Shown: in pieces, positions 39,786 to 46,694 of the stretch
Position numbering within the stretch: the first letter of the stretch is position 1
How the letters are laid out: every line of letters begins with the position of its first letter
NCBI RefSeq assembly: GCF_000025705.1
Contig: NC_013959.1
Location: forward strand, 124,001-188,000
Length of the DNA: 64,000 nucleotides
Direction: 5' to 3'
Origin: Sideroxydans lithotrophicus ES-1
GTDB lineage: Bacteria; Pseudomonadota; Gammaproteobacteria; Burkholderiales; Gallionellaceae
Made by a program: the position numbers and the translations under genes
Notes under the pieces: model-generated
Seen by the model: the letters and a program-made list of their open reading frames with translations, nothing else
The model's database searches: none
Told to the model about the DNA's origin: nothing

Positions 39786-40429
39786 AGACCTTGAACAGCA
39801 TACTGCTGATAGAAGACTTTGAAGATATCCGCCACTGGCTCGCTGGTTTGTTGCGTCAGGCATTCGGGGAGGTGAATGTCACAGAGGCTGCCACCGTGGC
39901 CCAAGGCTATTCTGCGTTAGATTCGAAATCGTTCGATCTGATAGTGGTTGATCTCAATCTCCCAGATGGAACAGGCGTGGATATACTCCGGCGGGCCAAA
40001 ATGCAAGGGTTGGCGGGGTACTGCGTCGTTGCTACAGCATATGACGACGATGCTCATCTGCTACCTGCACTAAACGCTGGTGCCGATGGCTATTTGCTAA
40101 AGGATCAAACGGACGAGCAGTTGATCCGTGATCTCCACGGGATTCTGAATGGCGCTCCACCACTCTCGCCACCAGTGGCCCGACGCATCATGCAGTTGGC
40201 CAAACAAACCCCTGCGACATCGTTGTTGCTGGTACCACTCACTGCGCGCGAAGAAGAGGTATTGACCTATATCGCCAAGGGATTAAGCCGCACAGAGATT
40301 GCACAACTGCTCAGCGTGAGTGCCCATACCATTATCGCGCACGTGCGCTCGATTTACTCCAAGCTTGATATCTCCTCTCGCGCAGAAGCCACTGTTGAAG
40401 CAATACGGCGAGGCTTGATCAGTACTTAA
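39782..40429 (+). CDS. NarL/LuxR-family response regulator
   Basis: A 215-residue regulator that is the evident partner of the upstream kinase, coupled by a GTGA overlap. The receiver domain (1-120) has the acidic pair ED at 11-12, the phospho-acceptor Asp57 in LIVVDLNLPDG, and the conserved Lys in YLLKDQTDEQ near 107. The LuxR-type helix-turn-helix (about 148-212) contains LTAREEEVLTYIAKGLSRTE and HVRSIYSKLDISSRAEA. Target genes are unknown; the secreted-protein gene 146 bases downstream is an obvious candidate. Confidence 0.93.
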   Translation: MKTLNSILLIEDFEDIRHWLAGLLRQAFGEVNVTEAATVAQGYSALDSKSFDLIVVDLNLPDGTGVDILRRAKMQGLAGYCVVATAYDDDAHLLPALNAGADGYLLKDQTDEQLIRDLHGILNGAPPLSPPVARRIMQLAKQTPATSLLLVPLTAREEEVLTYIAKGLSRTEIAQLLSVSAHTIIAHVRSIYSKLDISSRAEATVEAIRRGLIST

Positions 40430-40575
40430 TCTATTTACCTCTCGTCCGGCTCCCTCGTTCGTGGGATAGACGAAACACACCATACAAAATAATGTTCCAC
40501 GCGGCTTCACCTCCATGCATGCGCATTAGGAGTCTAAATAATGTTTAGTAGTTCTTAACTTAACAGGGGGATTAG

Positions 40576-40932
40576 ATGAAGAAGTTTCTATTGGTAGCAG
40601 CATCAGTGTTGTCATTAGGATTAGCGTCGGCATCGAAGGCTGAGCAGGACGATTGCCAAACATGGACTCACAGAGCATATCCGGTAGAAATGTCAGTATG
40701 CTCTCGTGCTGGCGGCGGATCCGGTTATGTCAAAGTAACCAATAATGGAAATAGAAGTGCAAGCATTTGCTGGACTATCGTGGCCAATAACGGCAATAGA
40801 GAAAGAATGTGCCATTCGTCAATGGGTCCCGGTGAGACTGATGACGCATCCGCATATCAATGTGGCGTGAATACAAAATACGGTGGCTGTAATCAAATTT
40901 TGTTGGAGAGCTACAAAGTGGACGATTATTAA
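40576..40932 (+). CDS. Small secreted Cys-rich protein, unknown
   Basis: I recognise no family. The 118-residue precursor has a clear signal peptide (1-22, MKKFLLVAASVLSLGLASASKA, cleaved before EQDD). The mature ~96 residues contain six cysteines (in DDCQTW, MSVCSRA, ASICWTI, RERMCHSS, AYQCGVN and GGCNQIL) and repeated N-N-G-N motifs. The even number of cysteines suggests three disulfides in the periplasm or outside the cell. RBS AGGGGG lies at 40564. It follows the PDZ-kinase/regulator pair in the same direction and may be its target or its signal; this is inference. Confidence 0.8.
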   Translation: MKKFLLVAASVLSLGLASASKAEQDDCQTWTHRAYPVEMSVCSRAGGGSGYVKVTNNGNRSASICWTIVANNGNRERMCHSSMGPGETDDASAYQCGVNTKYGGCNQILLESYKVDDY

Positions 40933-41377
40933 CGGCTACTAATTAGCCGACCGCCTGTCTTCTCCGGTGTGGTTAGGTGTCCAGATCGAGGCTAACTTAC
41001 AAGATGAAGCCACACAGCGTTCAGGTCAGAGTATTCAGCAAACTGAGAATATTTGATCTGGATGCTGAAATTTCTTGGAAAGAATCTTCTTTCCTCAGTT
41101 CCCAATTTATCTCTCTAGGCGTACCACATCAAATTGGGCCTATATTTCATGTGACGTACGCTTTTTTCATTCGCGACCGGGAATATAAATGCGGGCACAT
41201 CAGACGGGTCTTGGCAGATTGCTAAATGTGCCATTTGTGATTATTGATTAACGTTTGCATAACAAATTGATTTGCCTGCAAGGAATATCTCGTTGATAGC
41301 GTTTATCCAAGAATGTTGCATGGCCAATTGAAGAACTTTGGTTGTAAGTTTTCAATTTATTAAGAGGAGATGTATTA
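40933..41377. other. AT-rich spacer between island genes
   Basis: This 445-base gap holds a 6-bp hairpin directly after the secreted-protein gene (CGGCTA / TAGCCG, 40933-40949), without a T-run. An open frame of 82 codons (40977-41225) lacks a convincing ribosome site and family features, so I do not call it a gene. The strong RBS AGGAG for the next lipoprotein lies at 41363. Confidence 0.55.
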
Positions 41378-41926
41378 ATGAATCGCATATTTATGTTTGT
41401 AATGGCAGCAGCCTCCCTATTTTTATTAAGCGGCTGTCAAACATACTATGACGCATCTTATAAATATAGTTGGGATGAGCAACAGAACTTGGCTAGACCA
41501 AAAATAATGCCAGGACAAAAAGCTTATGTATGGGCGGGAACGAATGTTTTGCACGCTTTAGAGGAAACCGGACTCTTTTCTTCAGTTGAAGAGGCGCCTA
41601 GTCGACAACCGGTCCCGAACGGGATTTATATCTCAATGGTGACAGTTGACAACAAGTGGGAATCTGGAAGCTTCTTGGGAGCTTTGCTTACCTTGGGGTC
41701 GCTTGGATTAATTCCAAACTACAACGGAGGCGAGACCACGCAAACTGTCGAAATTGAAGTTTATCAAAATGGAGCGCTCTTAATGAAAACCGAAGCGACT
41801 ATCCTATTAACGACAATGTCAGGGTTCACAGCCCCGCTGATTGCCGACGAGGATAAGGCGTATAAGAAAGAATCCAAACTATTAGTTAGGAAAATGATAT
41901 CCGAACTAAATAGAACAACTAAATAG
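41378..41926 (+). CDS. Putative lipoprotein, unknown function
   Basis: A 182-residue protein with a type II signal peptide: the lipobox LSGC puts the lipidated Cys at residue 20. The mature part has mixed beta character and one hydrophobic Gly/Leu-rich stretch (FLGALLTLGSLGLIPNYNGG, near 108). This pattern occurs in several uncharacterised outer-membrane lipoproteins, and I cannot name the family. The C-terminus is Lys/Arg-rich. Base composition is clearly more AT-rich than the flanking chromosome, consistent with transfer as part of the island. RBS AGGAG is strong. Confidence 0.78.
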   Translation: MNRIFMFVMAAASLFLLSGCQTYYDASYKYSWDEQQNLARPKIMPGQKAYVWAGTNVLHALEETGLFSSVEEAPSRQPVPNGIYISMVTVDNKWESGSFLGALLTLGSLGLIPNYNGGETTQTVEIEVYQNGALLMKTEATILLTTMSGFTAPLIADEDKAYKKESKLLVRKMISELNRTTK

Positions 41927-42028
41927 CAAAGTAGAGTAAAGAAAATTCCAATCCCCTGTAATGCATGCGTCTCAAACGCGCCACTAGTCAAACGTCATAT
42001 GAATCTTAATGGCTAAGGTGAATAAAAA

Positions 42029-43036
42029 ATGGACAATATGAAAACATTAATTTTGATCGTCTCAATTTACTTACTGGCTGGTTGTGCTGAGGTAGAGGTG
42101 CCGCATTACGCATCTATTTCCGCCCCGGTCGCTTTGGCCGACAAGGAGGGGTGGTATCACTTTGCGGGTTTAGACTTTAAGGGAGTGCTGAGTAATGGAA
42201 GGCCGGATGGTATTGGTACTTGTCGGAGCTACTATAATCTAGAGGGGTATAACGAAAAGAAAGAGTCTCCGTGTGAGTTTAAAAACGGCGGGCGTATAGA
42301 CGAACTGCATCGGATGCGCATGGAACAGGTTGCGATTAATCTGAAGAAGACCCAGCAACGGGAGGATCAAGAAAGAGCAGAACAAGAAGCAGAGCGTATT
42401 CGGCAAAATAACGAATCGGTTCGCGCCACTGATGGAGCAATGAGGGCGGGTTTTCAGCAATTCCAGAGCCAACTTAATGATTATGCGCAGCAAGACCAGG
42501 CTAATGCGCGTCAAATAAAGCAACTTCAAGATAGGGCTATCCAGCAGAAGCAGGCCGATATTGATGCAGAGGAGAGAAGTCGAGCGCAACGTGCAGAACG
42601 AGAGGCCAAGGAAAAGCGTGCTGCCGATGAGTTGATGGACAGAGCACGCAACTCGTCATCTATGCAGTCCAATTCGGGTGGCTCTACCAATGTCTATGGG
42701 GGAGGGGTAACGCCTGCTGTAATTGGAGCTACAGTGCAGGGCGAGCATTCCACCAACCAAACACGCAGGAAAAAATATGTTCATGATGGCTTCAATGACA
42801 ATGGGGCCAGGGCTGCCAGGCCCGAACTTGCGATTGAGCAAGATATCGCCCAACTTAAGAGAGAAGCGGAAAAATGGGTTGCAGAAAGAAGGCATAACGG
42901 GAGTGTGCCTATACATGGCGTGATTACGGACATGCGGGTAAGAGAAGGTTGTACTGCTTATAAACAACTTGATGATGCCGGCGGTTACTGGGCGAAGTGT
43001 ATCCTTGACATCACGTACGAGGGGGACGATTTGTAG
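42029..43036 (+). CDS. Putative lipoprotein with MORN-like repeat and coiled coil
   Basis: A 335-residue protein of unknown function. The lipobox LLAGC places the lipidated Cys near residue 19. A MORN-like turn (GVLSNGRPDGIGTC, near 53) is followed by CEFKNGG. A long Gln/Glu/Arg-rich coiled coil spans residues 95-205 and is extremely charged. A Ser/Gly linker (SSSMQSNSGGSTNVYGGG) leads to a C-terminal globular part with two cysteines (REGCTAY and WAKCILD). It begins 102 bases after the other lipoprotein gene and shares its AT-rich composition. The two may form one envelope-associated unit. Confidence 0.75.
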   Translation: MDNMKTLILIVSIYLLAGCAEVEVPHYASISAPVALADKEGWYHFAGLDFKGVLSNGRPDGIGTCRSYYNLEGYNEKKESPCEFKNGGRIDELHRMRMEQVAINLKKTQQREDQERAEQEAERIRQNNESVRATDGAMRAGFQQFQSQLNDYAQQDQANARQIKQLQDRAIQQKQADIDAEERSRAQRAEREAKEKRAADELMDRARNSSSMQSNSGGSTNVYGGGVTPAVIGATVQGEHSTNQTRRKKYVHDGFNDNGARAARPELAIEQDIAQLKREAEKWVAERRHNGSVPIHGVITDMRVREGCTAYKQLDDAGGYWAKCILDITYEGDDL

Positions 43037-43206
43037 AACGTATATATAATAATATTGGGTCGAACTGCATTGTTTACAAACTCAGGCATCGGTTTCTCTG
43101 TTATTGCACCATGCTCGAGATATTGACGCAGATTATTTTTATTAAGGGATAGGCAACTGCACTTCCCAGTGCCCAGATTCACTTCTTCCGGCGCACCACC
43201 TCAAAG

Positions 43207-43238
43207 CTCCCTCATTCCGTAAGGGAGTTTTCATTTTT
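43207..43238 (+). terminator. Intrinsic terminator at the right end of the island
   Basis: CTCCCT / AGGGAG (43207-43212, 43222-43227) with a nine-base loop is followed by TTTTCATTTTT. It lies 170 bases after the last lipoprotein gene. Confidence 0.7.
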
Positions 43239-43259
43239 CCTTAGCGTTCATATCCGATG

Positions 43260-43272
43260 AATATGGACATTT
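43260..43272 (+). repeat. Right copy of the 13-bp direct repeat flanking the island
   Basis: AATATGGACATTT is identical to 37360-37372. The copies enclose the kinase, regulator, secreted-protein and lipoprotein genes, and nothing from the core genome. Confidence 0.45.
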
Positions 43273-43336
43273 TCAGTTGCTGGCAAGGGCACGGTCAGTG
43301 AGTTATCGGAAAACGCTTAGGGCATATCTGATTTGA

Positions 43337-43352
43337 TGGCACATGGTTTGCT
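43337..43352 (+). promoter_or_regulatory. Sigma-54 promoter of the NIT-ANTAR regulator gene
   Basis: TGGCAC-ATGGT-TTGCT fits the RpoN consensus, with GG (43338-43339) and GC (43350-43351) exactly 12 bases apart. Transcription should start near 43363, only about 23 bases before the start codon. Confidence 0.8.
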
Positions 43353-43388
43353 TATGATTGAACATCATTCAGTCATAAGCAAACCATG
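43342..43388. repeat. 16-bp perfect inverted repeat over the promoter and start codon of the NIT-ANTAR gene
   Basis: CATGGTTTGCTTATGA (43342-43357) and TCATAAGCAAACCATG (43373-43388) are perfect reverse complements separated by 15 bases. The left arm covers the -12 part of the sigma-54 promoter and the right arm ends with the ATG start codon. Since transcription should begin between the arms, it is more likely a DNA operator than an RNA hairpin. Confidence 0.75.
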
Positions 43389-44651
43389 AAATTGTCAGCG
43401 GAAAAGATCGTCCTGCTTGCCAAACAACTCCAGATCGAGGAGTTAAAGCACTTGGCCGCAATGTCGCAGTTCGTCGGCGTAGTCGGCCACTTGATTCACA
43501 ATCTGCAGGCCGAACGCGGTGCATCAGGCATCTTCCTCGCCTCGGCTGGAGATCGCTTTGCCGACATACGCCTGGAATTGGCCGCGGAATCCGAGTCAGT
43601 GGAGCGCGAATTGCGGACTGCGTTCGAGCCGCAGTTGAAGCGAGCCATCTATGGCAACGCAAGGCTTCTGCACCTGATGGCCTGGGTTCTGCTCGGTCTG
43701 GATGAACTTCCCGAACTCAGAATACGAATCAGTGAACAGAAGCTGACTGCGGATGACTCTATCGCAGCATTCAGCCGCCTGATCGCCGGCCTGGTTTCCC
43801 TGATCTTCGAGGTGGCTGATTCCACGGTCGATCCGCGCATATCCAGCTTGTTGGTCGCGTTCTTCAATCTGGTTCAGGGCAAGGAGCTGGCAGGCAGAGA
43901 GCGTGCGGTCGGGGCGTTGTCCTTCGCCTCAGGCATCTGCGACGATGTCCACCAGCAAAGAATCTTGCATCTCATCGACGCCCAGGAACGCCACTTCCAG
44001 GTATTTGGTGAATTCATAGAAGAGCAGCTGATGGCCCAGTGGCAGGAAGTCCAGGATGCATCCTGCATCGCGCAGCTGGAGCGCATGCGGCGGATGTTGT
44101 GCAATGCCAGGCAGACCACCGCCCTCGACGCAAATCTGAGCGATAAGTGGTTCGAAACATGCAGCGAGCGCCTGACAGCAATCTGGTCTATACAGTGCAC
44201 GCTGGTGGACCGCCTTGAAGAACTCTGCGCTTCGCTTGTCAACGAGGCTGAGTCCGATTTGCAGGATTCGGAAGGACTGCTCAAGGCGCTTCGCGAGCAC
44301 CCGCCCGCGAGCGCCGAGTTGGCCGACAAATTCTTTAACCCCGCCATACCAGTCGAGAATGCACTGAGCTTTGTGGCACATGCCGGTGGTGAAGCCGGTC
44401 AGAGACGGTCGATAGTCGACGTGCTGCAGGCTCAGTCCCAGCGGCTGGCCGGCATGGAGACCGAGCTGGTTGCGGCACGGCGCGCGCTGGACGAGAGGAA
44501 AACCATCGAGCGTGCCAAAGGTATCCTGATGGCGCGCTTCAATCTCAGCGAGGATGCTGCTTACAAAAGATTGCGCAATGCATCCATGGAGCAGAACCGG
44601 CGACTGGCGGATGTGGCCGAAGCGGTTCTGACGCTCGCAGCGGTTTCCTGA
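43386..44651 (+). CDS. nasR: Nitrate-responsive antiterminator, NIT-ANTAR (NasR type)
   Basis: A 421-residue soluble regulator. Residues 40-290 form the helical NIT domain, which in Klebsiella NasR binds nitrate or nitrite; HNLQAERGASGIFLASAG near residue 38 is its characteristic start. The C-terminal ANTAR domain (about 365-421) has ERKTIERAKGILMARFNLSE and AYKRLRNASMEQNRRLADVA, which bind paired RNA hairpins and prevent termination. There is no visible Shine-Dalgarno sequence; the start lies in an inverted repeat. It stands 550 bases upstream of nrtA and is not in its transcript. Two matching RNA targets occur downstream (45064 and 49637). Confidence 0.93.
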   Translation: MKLSAEKIVLLAKQLQIEELKHLAAMSQFVGVVGHLIHNLQAERGASGIFLASAGDRFADIRLELAAESESVERELRTAFEPQLKRAIYGNARLLHLMAWVLLGLDELPELRIRISEQKLTADDSIAAFSRLIAGLVSLIFEVADSTVDPRISSLLVAFFNLVQGKELAGRERAVGALSFASGICDDVHQQRILHLIDAQERHFQVFGEFIEEQLMAQWQEVQDASCIAQLERMRRMLCNARQTTALDANLSDKWFETCSERLTAIWSIQCTLVDRLEELCASLVNEAESDLQDSEGLLKALREHPPASAELADKFFNPAIPVENALSFVAHAGGEAGQRRSIVDVLQAQSQRLAGMETELVAARRALDERKTIERAKGILMARFNLSEDAAYKRLRNASMEQNRRLADVAEAVLTLAAVS

Positions 44652-44728
44652 ATTCCGCACAAACTCGGGGCAGTGCCGATCTCAAACGCACCATACAGGA
44701 GCTGAAAACTCCCATTGAGTATTTCAAT

Positions 44729-44766
44729 GATCCGGGAATCTGCCCTATGGCGCAGACTCCCGGATC
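44729..44766. terminator. Long hairpin downstream of nasR
   Basis: GATCCGGGAATCTGC (44729-44743) pairs with GCAGACTCCCGGATC (44752-44766), 14 of 15 positions, with an eight-base loop. There is no T-run. It probably ends or stabilises the nasR transcript, or binds a protein. Confidence 0.5.
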
Positions 44767-44896
44767 GGCACGAAAACTACAAATATCCAGCAACAGGCCA
44801 AGTTAATGATGGTTTTGACCCGGGCGGCGATGTCATCCTGTCCGTATCGTGCCAACGGATATACAAAGAATTCAGTTTGAATATACGCGCATAAGG

Positions 44897-44933
44897 GGTG
44901 CACATTTGTGGCCACCAAATAAAGTCATGCACC
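44897..44933. promoter_or_regulatory. Putative NtrC enhancer half-sites upstream of nrtA
   Basis: GGTGCA (44897-44902) and TGCACC (44928-44933) are convergent copies of the NtrC half-site, about 100-135 bases before the sigma-54 promoter. The distance fits an enhancer. The spacing within the pair is wider than in a canonical NtrC dimer site, so two separate weak sites are possible. Confidence 0.4.
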
Positions 44934-45031
44934 AATTCAGTTCGTTAAATCATGCTAATGAAACTCAAAGAAAAACGGAGAATCATTCTATCTTGCTGAT
45001 TGCATAGGCAATAGACGTACCCGCCAAGTTG

Positions 45032-45047
45032 TGGCACGACTGTTGCA
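45032..45047 (+). promoter_or_regulatory. Sigma-54 promoter of nrtABC
   Basis: TGGCACG-ACTG-TTGCA matches the RpoN consensus at every conserved position, with GG (45033-45034) and GC (45045-45046) 12 bases apart. The transcript should begin near 45058, giving a leader of about 145 bases before nrtA. Confidence 0.9.
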
Positions 45048-45063
45048 TCGCAATTGTCAGTAG

Positions 45064-45109
45064 CGAACCAATGGCGGTTCGGAAAATGAGTACAAGGACA
45101 AAGGCGTCC
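45064..45109 (+). promoter_or_regulatory. ANTAR-type two-hairpin antiterminator in the nrtA leader
   Basis: Hairpin P1 is CGAACC-[AATGGC]-GGTTCG (45064-45081). Hairpin P2 is GGAC-[AAAGGC]-GTCC (45096-45109). Both loops have six bases with A at position 1 and G at position 4, the known recognition pattern of ANTAR proteins; a 14-base linker joins them. P2 uses bases 45104-45109, which are also the 5' arm of the terminator, so the two folds exclude each other. Confidence 0.88.
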
Positions 45110-45141
45110 CACTGCGCAAATGCGTAGTCGGACGCTTTTTT
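45104..45141 (+). terminator. Leader attenuator terminator of nrtABC
   Basis: GCGTCC / GGACGC (45104-45109, 45130-45135) is extended by ACTGCGC / GCGTAGT (with one G-T pair) after a C-C mismatch, loop AAAT, then TTTTTT. It lies 60 bases before the nrtA start and overlaps hairpin P2. It should stop transcription unless NasR with nitrate holds P2. Confidence 0.9.
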
Positions 45142-45201
45142 ATTAGATCGTTTAAAGATGTTGTCTTTTATATATGGCGGTTAATTCAAGGAGAACGCAA
45201 C

Positions 45202-46638
45202 ATGAAAAGTGAAACTACAAATGGAACGGCCGTTTCCGTAAACGGCAACTGTAAACCTCGTCGCGGATTTCTTAAAAGTACGGCAATCGTTGCGTGTGTG
45301 CTCGCACTGAATTGTGTTGCGCCGCTAGGCCTGTCCGACGCTAAAGCCGCAGTCGGCAAAGCCGAACAGACTTCCTTGAAATTCGGTTTTATCAAGCTCA
45401 CCGATATGGTGCCGCTGGCAGTCGCCTACGAGAAAGGCTACTTCGAGGACGAGGGGCTGTCAGTCACGCTGGAAGCGCAGGCAAACTGGAAAGTGTTGCT
45501 CGATCGAGTAGTCACCGGCGAACTGGATGGCGCGCATATGCTTGCCGGTCAGCCGATTGGGGCCACCATCGGCATAGGCACCAAAGCCGACATCATCACT
45601 CCGTTCAGCATGGACATGAATGGCAATGCCATCACTGTTTCCAATGCCGTGTGGACCGAGCTCAAGAAAAAGCTGCCTATGAAGGATGGCAAGCCGGTAC
45701 ATCCGGTCGATCCGAAGTACCTCAAGGAAGTTGTCGACGAATACAAGGCACAGGGCAAGGCATTCAAGATGGGGATGGTGTTCCCGGTATCCACACATAA
45801 TTACGAATTGCGCTACTGGCTTGCGGCAGGCGGAATGAATCCCGGCTACTACGCGCCGACCAAGGGCGATACCAGTGGGACCCTCAAGGCGGACGTGCTG
45901 CTGTCGGTCACTCCGCCGCCTCAGATGCCGTCAACTATGGAAGCCGGCACGATTGACGGTTATTGCGTCGGGGAACCGTGGAACCAACAGGCAGTGTTCA
46001 AGGGGATAGGCGTGCCGGTCGCAACCGATTACGACGTGCAGAAAAACAATCCGGAAAAGGTTTTCGGCGTATCCAAGAAGTGGGCGGATGCGCACCCCAA
46101 TACGCTTGTGCACATCGTGAAGGCGCTGATCCGTGCCGGATACTGGCTTGACGCGCAGAACGACGGGAACCGTATGGAAGCGGTCAAAATGATCTCGAAA
46201 CCGAACTACGTTGGTGCCGACGAAAAGGTGATCGCCAACAGCATGACCGGTACCTTTGAATATGAAAAAGGCGACAAGCGTCCCGCACCTGACTTCAACG
46301 TATTCTTCCGCCACAACGCAACCTATCCCTACTACAGCGATGCGGTCTGGTACCTGACGCAGATGCGCCGCTGGGGCCAGATTGCGGAAGCCAAACCGGA
46401 CAGCTGGTACATCAAGATTGCCAAAGAGGTCTACCGTCCGGACATATATGCCACTGCAGCAAAGGAGTTGATAGCTGAAGGCAAGATGAAGGCGTCCGAC
46501 TTCCCCGATTTTTCCAGGGAGACCGGCTTCAAGGGACGGGAAGACGGTTTCATCGACGGCATTGTTTACGATGGGCGCAAGCCGAATGCGTATATCGACA
46601 AGTTCAAGATTGGCTTGAAGGGCAACGAACAGCCGTAA
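45202..46638 (+). CDS. nrtA: Nitrate ABC transporter substrate-binding protein
   Basis: The periplasmic nitrate receptor of an NrtABCD/NasFED-type importer. The 478-residue precursor has a twin-arginine signal (KPRRGFLKS, residues 18-26; cleavage near DAKAA, 50). The mature protein starts with KFGFIKLTDMVPLAVAYEKG, typical of NrtA/CmpA/SsuA receptors. GQPIGATIGIGTKADIITPF and GYCVGEPWNQQAVFKGIG supply ligand-pocket residues of the nitrate/bicarbonate branch. RBS AAGGAG follows directly after the attenuator. nrtB starts 56 bases later. Bicarbonate receptors are close relatives, but the nas context favours nitrate. Confidence 0.93.
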   Translation: MKSETTNGTAVSVNGNCKPRRGFLKSTAIVACVLALNCVAPLGLSDAKAAVGKAEQTSLKFGFIKLTDMVPLAVAYEKGYFEDEGLSVTLEAQANWKVLLDRVVTGELDGAHMLAGQPIGATIGIGTKADIITPFSMDMNGNAITVSNAVWTELKKKLPMKDGKPVHPVDPKYLKEVVDEYKAQGKAFKMGMVFPVSTHNYELRYWLAAGGMNPGYYAPTKGDTSGTLKADVLLSVTPPPQMPSTMEAGTIDGYCVGEPWNQQAVFKGIGVPVATDYDVQKNNPEKVFGVSKKWADAHPNTLVHIVKALIRAGYWLDAQNDGNRMEAVKMISKPNYVGADEKVIANSMTGTFEYEKGDKRPAPDFNVFFRHNATYPYYSDAVWYLTQMRRWGQIAEAKPDSWYIKIAKEVYRPDIYATAAKELIAEGKMKASDFPDFSRETGFKGREDGFIDGIVYDGRKPNAYIDKFKIGLKGNEQP

Positions 46639-46694
46639 ATATAGTGAATGCGTCCCGGCAGTTGCCGGGATGCAAATGACTGCGTGGAGTACTC

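Larger units (their letters stand above)
43037..43336. other. Spacer at the island's right border
   Basis: The 349-base gap before the NIT-ANTAR gene holds a terminator-like hairpin (43207-43238), a GCGCACCA octamer at 43183-43190 that matches the tRNA-Arg 3' end, and the right copy of the 13-bp direct repeat (43260-43272). The sigma-54 promoter of the next gene starts at 43337. I see no gene. Confidence 0.6.

Noticed and set aside
40977-41225. 82-codon open frame in the island
   Set aside because: It has no Shine-Dalgarno sequence at a usable distance, no domain and no signal peptide. It is likely fortuitous in AT-rich DNA.
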